A DNA stretch of 64,000 nt from Cyanosarcina radialis HA8281-LM2 (GTDB lineage: Bacteria > Cyanobacteriota > Cyanobacteriia > Cyanobacteriales > CCAP-1448). Location: assembly GCA_019359615.1 (NCBI GenBank), contig JAHHHA010000033.1:1-64000 (forward strand). Reading direction: 5' to 3'. The notes beneath the pieces were generated by a model, which was not told the DNA's origin, made no database searches, and was given only the letters and a program-made list of their open reading frames with translations. Of this stretch, positions 59,518-64,000 are shown piece after piece (positions within the stretch are counted from its first letter, which is position 1; the number at the start of each line of letters is the position of its first letter). The position numbers were made by a program, and so were the translations under genes.

Positions 59518-60741
59518 TTGGTACTAAGGGTGGCTGTTGTTGGTGGCGGTCCAGCGGGTTCCTCTGCTGCTGAGACGCTTGCCAAAGCTGGAATTGAAAC
59601 TTACCTGTTTGAACGCAAGTTAGATAATGCCAAACCTTGCGGTGGTGCCATACCGCTGTGTATGGTGAGTGAATTCGATCTGCCAGATCGGATTATCGAT
59701 CGCAAAGTGCGGAAAATGAAGATGATTTCGCCTTCCAACGTCGAAGTCAATATCGGTCAGACCTTAAAATCAGAAGAATATATCGGGATGTGTCGCCGGG
59801 AAGTCTTAGATGGCTTCATGCGCGATCGAGCGATCGAATTGGGTGCAAAGATAATTAACGGCACCGTTTACCAACTAGATATTCCCCAAAATAGTACGGA
59901 ACCCTATACCCTTCACTACGCCGACCACTCAGATGGTAGCGCCGAAGGGGTAATGAAAAGCTTGAAAGCCGACTTAGTAATTGGGGCAGATGGGGCAAAT
60001 TCTCGGATTGCCAAAGCGATCGATGCGGGAGATTACAACTACGCGATCGCCTTTCAAGAACGGATTCGCTTGCCCGCCGACAAAATGGCGTATTACGAAG
60101 ACCTGGCCGAAATGTACGTCGGCAACGATGTCTCGCCAGATTTCTACGCTTGGGTATTTCCCAAATACGACCACGTAGCCGTCGGTACGGGGACGATGAA
60201 GGTTAACAAAGCCATCATCAAGCAACTACAAGCTGGAATTAGGACGCGGGCGGCCCACAGGTTAGCTGGTGGCGAGATTATCAAAGTCGAAGCCCATCCC
60301 ATTCCCGAACATCCCAGACCGCGCCGCGTCGTCGGTCGCGTGGCCCTGGTGGGAGATGCAGCGGGGACAGTCACCAAGTCATCGGGCGAAGGGATTTACT
60401 TTGCGGCTCAATCTGCCCGGATGTGCGCCGAAACCATCGTCGAATTTGCCAATGGAGGCGATCGCATCCCCACGGAAAACGACCTCAAAGTCTATCTGAA
60501 GCGTTGGGATAAGAAGTACGGCATGACCTACAAGGTACTAGACCTGTTGCAAACCGTCTTCTACCGTTCTGATGCCACCCGCGAAGCCTTTGTAGAGATG
60601 TGTTCTGACATCGACGTGCAAAAGCTGACGTTTGACAGCTATCTCTACAAAACCGTAGTTCCAGCGAATCCTTTAATTCAGTTAAAGATTACGGCGAAAA
60701 CTATCGGTAGCCTGTTGCGTGGCAACGCCTTAGCTCCCTAA
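59518..60741 (+). CDS. chlP: Geranylgeranyl reductase
   Basis: 407 residues. Reduces geranylgeranyl (diphosphate or chlorophyll-bound) to phytyl for chlorophyll a and tocopherol. N-terminal FAD motif VAVVGGGPAGSSAAETLAKAGIETYLFERK, then KPCGGAIPLCMV, and RVVGRVALVGDAAGTVTKSSGEGIYFAAQSARMCAE. The start is TTG at 59518: GGGAG lies seven bases ahead and the family N-terminus (V-L-R-V-A-V-V-G) begins there. A perfect inverted repeat follows the gene. Confidence 0.95.
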   Translation: MVLRVAVVGGGPAGSSAAETLAKAGIETYLFERKLDNAKPCGGAIPLCMVSEFDLPDRIIDRKVRKMKMISPSNVEVNIGQTLKSEEYIGMCRREVLDGFMRDRAIELGAKIINGTVYQLDIPQNSTEPYTLHYADHSDGSAEGVMKSLKADLVIGADGANSRIAKAIDAGDYNYAIAFQERIRLPADKMAYYEDLAEMYVGNDVSPDFYAWVFPKYDHVAVGTGTMKVNKAIIKQLQAGIRTRAAHRLAGGEIIKVEAHPIPEHPRPRRVVGRVALVGDAAGTVTKSSGEGIYFAAQSARMCAETIVEFANGGDRIPTENDLKVYLKRWDKKYGMTYKVLDLLQTVFYRSDATREAFVEMCSDIDVQKLTFDSYLYKTVVPANPLIQLKITAKTIGSLLRGNALAP

Positions 60742-60762
60742 AGAGGAGTTCAGCAAACATCT

Positions 60763-60795
60763 CCGAAATATTATCGTTCTATGATAATATTTCGG
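60763..60795 (+). terminator. Terminator-like inverted repeat after chlP
   Basis: CCGAAATATTATC-GTTCTAT-GATAATATTTCGG, a perfect 13-bp stem with a 7-base loop, 22 bases after the chlP stop. The stem is AT-rich and no strong T-run follows, so it may be a bidirectional or weak terminator. Confidence 0.6.
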
Positions 60796-60901
60796 ATTAA
60801 TTACTTTGCCAAAAGCCGAAGATATAGTTGATATAAAAAGAACCCTGGATTTCATGTTTAAAGCAGGTGTGATTAATTTTGGTATCTCCTGCTAGCCAAA
60901 T

Positions 60902-60916
60902 ATCCCAAAATAGGAT
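60902..60916 (+). promoter_or_regulatory. Candidate operator ATCCCA-AAA-TAGGAT upstream of the methylase
   Basis: ATCCCA AAA TAGGAT is an imperfect inverted repeat (one mismatch) 43 bases upstream of the methyltransferase start. An almost identical, perfect version stands upstream of the controller gene at 63250-63264. The shared sequence at both arms of the locus suggests a binding site for the controller protein. Confidence 0.55.
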
Positions 60917-60959
60917 AAAGTGGCAGATAGCTAATTTTTGAAGCTATGAAAACCCGTAC

Positions 60960-62048
60960 ATGAATCGATTCAATCTAGAGGAAGGGCTTCCTAAACCACT
61001 CAAACATAAAGCTACTAGTACAGTTGGTCGCGGAAAAGTGGTTAATCTCAATACTAACTTCAACTTCTCTTCCTGGAGCGACGAATATGTGACTCTACAC
61101 TTGGGTGATAGTCTTCAACATTATGACAACTGGGAGCAACCTACTGTCATAATCTCGGATGGAGCTTACGGTGTTCTTGGTTTTGAAGGGGATACTTCAA
61201 GCCATATTGATTTGCCAAATTGGTATGAACCTCACATTGAGACATGGTCAGGAGCCGCAAAGCCATGCACAACACTCTGGTTTTGGAATTCAGAGATTGG
61301 TTGGGCGGTTGTACATCCAGTTTTAGAAAAGTACGGTTGGCGCTACGTCAACTGCAATATTTGGAATAAAGGAAAAAGCCACATTGCAGGGAATGTGAAC
61401 ACAGAAAAAATTCGTAGGTTCCCTGTGGTGACAGAAGTTTGCGTTCAGTATGTGAGGGAAGTTAAAGTCAACGAACTTCCCTTAAAAGCGTGGTTGCTGG
61501 AAGAGTGGAAACGTTCTGGGCTACCATTACGACGAGCGAACGATGCTTGTGGTGTAGTAGATGCTGCCACCAGAAAATATTTCGATCGAGGGCATTTGTG
61601 GTATTTCCCTCCTCCAGAGATGTTTGAAAAACTAGTCAAGTATGCAAACGAGCATGGGAAACCTGAAGGGAAACCTTACTTTTCACTTAATGGCGATCGC
61701 GCTTTGACTGGAGAAGAATGGAGAAAGATGCGATCGAAATTCAAATGTCCTCACGGATTTACCAATGTCTGGGAACGTCAAGCTCTGCGAGATGATGAGC
61801 GGGTTAAGACTTCCTCTGGAAAAGCTTTGCATCTTAATCAGAAGCCTTTAGACTTAATGAAAACTATTATTGAGACATCAAGCGATCCAAGTGATGTAAT
61901 ATGGGAGCCTTTTGGCGGACTATTCAGTGCATCTTTTGCTGCACGTCAACTAAGTCGAAAAGCTTTCTCTTGCGAGCTTGACCCAGATTACTTCTACTAT
62001 GGGGTACAAAGATTTACTCAAGAAGTTCATCAATACTCTCTTCTTTAA
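60960..62048 (+). CDS. DNA methyltransferase (N4-cytosine/N6-adenine class) of a type II R-M system
   Basis: 362 residues. The catalytic motif IV appears as IISDGAYG (S66-D67-G68-A69-Y70), an unusual relative of DPPY/SPPY. Motif X is HLNQKPLDLM, and the SAM motif I is near the C-terminus, VIWEPFGGLFSASFAARQ with EPFGG at 316-320, so the order (IV, then X and I) is that of beta-class enzymes. It should protect the DNA at the site recognised by the neighbouring nuclease. It is convergent with that gene (35-base overlap of ends). It lies downstream of a candidate controller operator at 60902. Confidence 0.82.
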   Translation: MNRFNLEEGLPKPLKHKATSTVGRGKVVNLNTNFNFSSWSDEYVTLHLGDSLQHYDNWEQPTVIISDGAYGVLGFEGDTSSHIDLPNWYEPHIETWSGAAKPCTTLWFWNSEIGWAVVHPVLEKYGWRYVNCNIWNKGKSHIAGNVNTEKIRRFPVVTEVCVQYVREVKVNELPLKAWLLEEWKRSGLPLRRANDACGVVDAATRKYFDRGHLWYFPPPEMFEKLVKYANEHGKPEGKPYFSLNGDRALTGEEWRKMRSKFKCPHGFTNVWERQALRDDERVKTSSGKALHLNQKPLDLMKTIIETSSDPSDVIWEPFGGLFSASFAARQLSRKAFSCELDPDYFYYGVQRFTQEVHQYSLL

Positions 62049-62931
62049 TGCCTAGATACTCCTGCAAGGATTTCCTGAGTTTATCTTCTCGACGGCTTGA
62101 CAAAAGTTTGTTCCATTGTGCGGCAGTCATACCGGAAACGGTAGTGCTGTAGACACGTTGCTTAAAGTCTTCAATCCCTGGGTGTACAATTCTGTCCATC
62201 TTCGCAAAGTTAGTATCCAGTCTGTATTCATACCGCACTCGTAACTCACGCAGAAGACGCTGATATGCTCTAGTTGGCTGATAGATTTTTCCTTCCACTC
62301 CCCATGAATCAACTATCCTCTGAGCTTCTAATAATTCCTCAGCAGAACCTTGAAACTTATAACCACTAGTGTTTGTCTGTTGCAAATTGGCTGTTCTCTG
62401 CGTCGTATCTTCTGGTTCTAAGACAAGGTAGTCTGGTGGATTATGATAATGGGTGTCTCTAGCTACAGCTACGGATAGACCAGAAACAACACACACGTCG
62501 AGAATCCGAGGTTTACCGTAGATGATTCTATCGGGAAGCCAGGCCAAAATAGCAACATAGGTTCGATCGAAGCTGAAATGATTTTGACTGTCTTTAAAGC
62601 GTGCTGTTATTTCTGTCGCCAATGGGAACCATGCCTTAACCTCTAATCCTGGTGTTGGTTGGACACTGCCTATAAAAACTGTATCTGGAAAGCCTGGATC
62701 TTGTCTCTGCCATTTTCCAAATTCAGCAAATTCATCTTTTTTATTCAAAAATTCAACGGTGTTAAATTCAATTAAGTTACCAAGCAGTGGTGAAAGCTTT
62801 GAGATGACCTTGGACAAGTTTATGGCTGCATCCACAGTTACAGGCTTGGAGACATCAAGAACATCAAAAGTGTGACCTGATAAGTCGCTCAAATATTGTG
62901 AGGCAAGTCTGATTACGTCCTGTGTATTCAT
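62014..62931 (-). CDS. Type II restriction endonuclease candidate
   Basis: 305 residues, of a family I cannot name. It has a PD-(D/E)xK signature, DPGFPDTVFIGSV ... GLEVKAW with D83, E97 and K99, and a long hydrophilic C-terminal part. Its position, convergent with the methylase and 4 bases overlapping the controller gene (ATGA at 62928-62931), strongly suggests it is the nuclease of the same R-M system. The recognition site is not deducible from sequence. Confidence 0.75.
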   Translation of the reverse strand: MNTQDVIRLASQYLSDLSGHTFDVLDVSKPVTVDAAINLSKVISKLSPLLGNLIEFNTVEFLNKKDEFAEFGKWQRQDPGFPDTVFIGSVQPTPGLEVKAWFPLATEITARFKDSQNHFSFDRTYVAILAWLPDRIIYGKPRILDVCVVSGLSVAVARDTHYHNPPDYLVLEPEDTTQRTANLQQTNTSGYKFQGSAEELLEAQRIVDSWGVEGKIYQPTRAYQRLLRELRVRYEYRLDTNFAKMDRIVHPGIEDFKQRVYSTTVSGMTAAQWNKLLSSRREDKLRKSLQEYLGIKEESIDELLE

Positions 62932-63191
62932 GCTTTGTCTTCACAGGGCTTTTCAGGCATTTCCTGTTCGACCTCTCTGATAATGTCGCAAGGAGCTATA
63001 CCAATTGCACGGGCAACCAAAATAAACTCGATCGCATCTAAGCGCCGTTCACCACTCTCGTATTTAGCTACGAAAGATTGTGGTTTATTAAGAAATTTAG
63101 CTAATGTTGCTTGAGTTAACTGTGCCTCTTTACGAGCCACAATCATTCGACGACGGAATATGTCATACCCACTGCTAAAGACAGATTTCAT
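62928..63191 (-). CDS. R-M controller protein (XRE-type helix-turn-helix)
   Basis: 87 residues: FRRRMIVARKEAQLTQATLAKFLNKPQSFVAKYESGERRLDAIEFILVARAIGIAP. This is a Cro/C1-type HTH protein of the size and position of C (controller) proteins, which delay nuclease expression until methylation is complete. The nuclease gene begins inside its stop codon region (4-base overlap), so the two are translationally coupled. A perfect ATCCCA-AAA-TGGGAT repeat lies 59 bases upstream. Confidence 0.83.
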   Translation of the reverse strand: MKSVFSSGYDIFRRRMIVARKEAQLTQATLAKFLNKPQSFVAKYESGERRLDAIEFILVARAIGIAPCDIIREVEQEMPEKPCEDKA

Positions 63192-63249
63192 TGTGCTTCG
63201 GACTTAGCACTGCATAATATCTCCAACACAATAAACCTGTTTTCGGATA

Positions 63250-63264
63250 ATCCCAAAATGGGAT
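63250..63264. promoter_or_regulatory. Candidate controller operator ATCCCA-AAA-TGGGAT
   Basis: A perfect 6-3-6 inverted repeat lying upstream of the controller-nuclease operon (minus strand) and shared, with one mismatch, with 60902-60916 ahead of the methylase. The spacing of 59 bases to the ATG is right for a promoter-region site. Confidence 0.6.
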
Positions 63265-63391
63265 ATTGCTGCTGATTAAGTTTAGTAATCACGCAGCCCA
63301 ACAAGTCGATGAAGCAAACGGACGAGAGATCTTGGTGGTGTTGCAGAGTTTATCTGTGTCTGGAGCCTCCCGCGTCCCCTCTCTGGTTGTT

Positions 63392-64000
63392 TCATTTAGC
63401 CAGTACATCCCGCAATGCCCCGATCGCAGGAGCGAAAAAGTAGCCGCCTCCGGTAGGAATTACCCAATCTACAGGAGTTTCAATCTCCTCGATCGAACCA
63501 TCTGTGCCTTTGAATTTCAACTTCCGAGTCCGACTTCCGGCTTGATTTTGCTGGCCGATAATCGGATCGACACCAGCATTAGGCGGATTGGGTGGGGGCT
63601 GATCTGGTTGATTGACCCAAGTTCCCGTCACGAATTCAAACTGTTCTTTAATCGAGGTTTGATAAGAAAGAAACATCAATCCTCGCTCCTCCTGCAACTC
63701 TTCGGGAGTGGGATTGCTGGCATCTTTCATCGGAGAACCAAATACAATCCCACGACGCAGAATTAAGCGAGTCAAGGTTTTATTCCCCGCACCTGACTCG
63801 GTGGCCATATCTCGTGGGTTAACTTTACGAATATGAGCGAAAAAGGGGCAAATATTCCCTAAAGAGTCGCCAGGAGATGAGGGAAAGCGATCGCCTGGAT
63901 AATCTGGAATTGTAACGGCTAGGGGTTCTGGTGTGGAATCGACGTACAGGAAATAATTGTTAGCCACACTGTCTTGTCCTAACGATGCGTTCTCGCTATT
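63392..64000 (-). CDS. DyP-type peroxidase, C-terminal part
   Basis: The frame is open from the window edge and continues beyond it; the visible 202 residues are the C-terminal part of a dye-decolorising peroxidase. Seen: CPFFAHIRKVNPRDM with the proximal heme-ligand His, TLTRLILRRGIVFG, ERGLMFLSYQTSIKEQFEFVTGTWVNQPDQP and GVDPIIGQ. The N-terminal half with the GxxDG motif would be outside the window. The Pro-rich insertion (PPPNPPNAG) is notable. DyPs are heme peroxidases of the cytoplasm or secreted by Tat. Confidence 0.88.
   Translation of the reverse strand, partial: NSENASLGQDSVANNYFLYVDSTPEPLAVTIPDYPGDRFPSSPGDSLGNICPFFAHIRKVNPRDMATESGAGNKTLTRLILRRGIVFGSPMKDASNPTPEELQEERGLMFLSYQTSIKEQFEFVTGTWVNQPDQPPPNPPNAGVDPIIGQQNQAGSRTRKLKFKGTDGSIEEIETPVDWVIPTGGGYFFAPAIGALRDVLAK

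Noticed and set aside
63266-63766. A plus-strand open frame of 166 codons
   Set aside because: It is the antisense shadow of the DyP peroxidase gene, whose heme-binding motifs are clear on the minus strand.
1-64000. tRNA or rRNA genes
   Set aside because: No cloverleaf-like or conserved rRNA sequence was noticed when reading the spacers; a tRNAscan run could still find one.

Overview
The window comes from a cyanobacterium. The palindrome GCGATCGC (HIP1) occurs throughout both coding and spacer DNA. The gene set includes geranylgeranyl reductase for chlorophyll and tocopherol (chlP), a BicA-type bicarbonate transporter, an SmtA/SmtB metallothionein system, two Ser/Thr kinases with an N-terminal zinc finger (one SpkB-like) and the rpmG-rpsR pair known from plastids. 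The DNA is rich in short dispersed palindromes, heptanucleotide runs and small MITE-like elements, as in large-genome filamentous or colonial cyanobacteria. I cannot name the genus from sequence alone.

Layout. 1-1.3 kb: a cut-off gene end, a broken vapC with its antitoxin, and a Uma2 nuclease. 1.3-7.6 kb: a kinase-FGE fusion, valS and manC. 7.7-9.5 kb: a cluster of five toxin-antitoxin units. One VapBC pair is intact; the other antitoxin genes are followed by toxins cut down to 9-27 codons, or survive only as a fragment. 9.6-10.1 kb: a foreign-looking membrane gene ending in an integron-like GTTAGGT. 10.1-14.9 kb: TPR, WG-repeat and a four-fold Cys-pair repeat protein. 15-16 kb: smtA and smtB with a clear operator. 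16.4-21.9 kb: bicA, Na+/H+ antiporter, psiE-like, DUF6671 and fasciclin genes. 22-30.7 kb: ogt, an orphan Dam-type methylase, a lipase with a tiny membrane-protein partner, Bax inhibitor-1, flavin reductase-like, tautomerase, coaD, a coiled-coil protein and glutathione reductase. 31-38 kb: transposase remnant, lpd, histidine kinase and a WGR/HEAT protein. 38-42 kb: a co-directional minus-strand block (rplY, yidD, bactofilin-like membrane protein, two DUF2382 proteins) that looks stress-related. 42-50 kb: MORN-like protein, diguanylate cyclase, GH3 enzyme, hydroxylase, SpkB-like kinase, moeA and decayed Uma2 copies. 50-53 kb: rpmG, rpsR, RNase R-like. 53-59.5 kb: an intact PIN toxin pair, M16 protease, NarL regulator, RHH protein, lipoprotein, coiled-coil protein and a frameshifted second yidD. 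59.5-64 kb: chlP, a probable type II restriction-modification system (methylase, nuclease, controller) and the end of a DyP peroxidase.

Three themes stand out. First, dispersed repeats have been captured in frame inside conserved genes at least four times (kinase, valS, WGR protein, moeA), and one protein has a repeat-like C-terminal tail. Second, toxins have been lost selectively while antitoxins are kept. Third, a candidate controller operator, ATCCCA-AAA-TGGGAT, lies upstream of both arms of the restriction-modification locus. No tRNA, rRNA, CRISPR array or complete insertion sequence was recognised.
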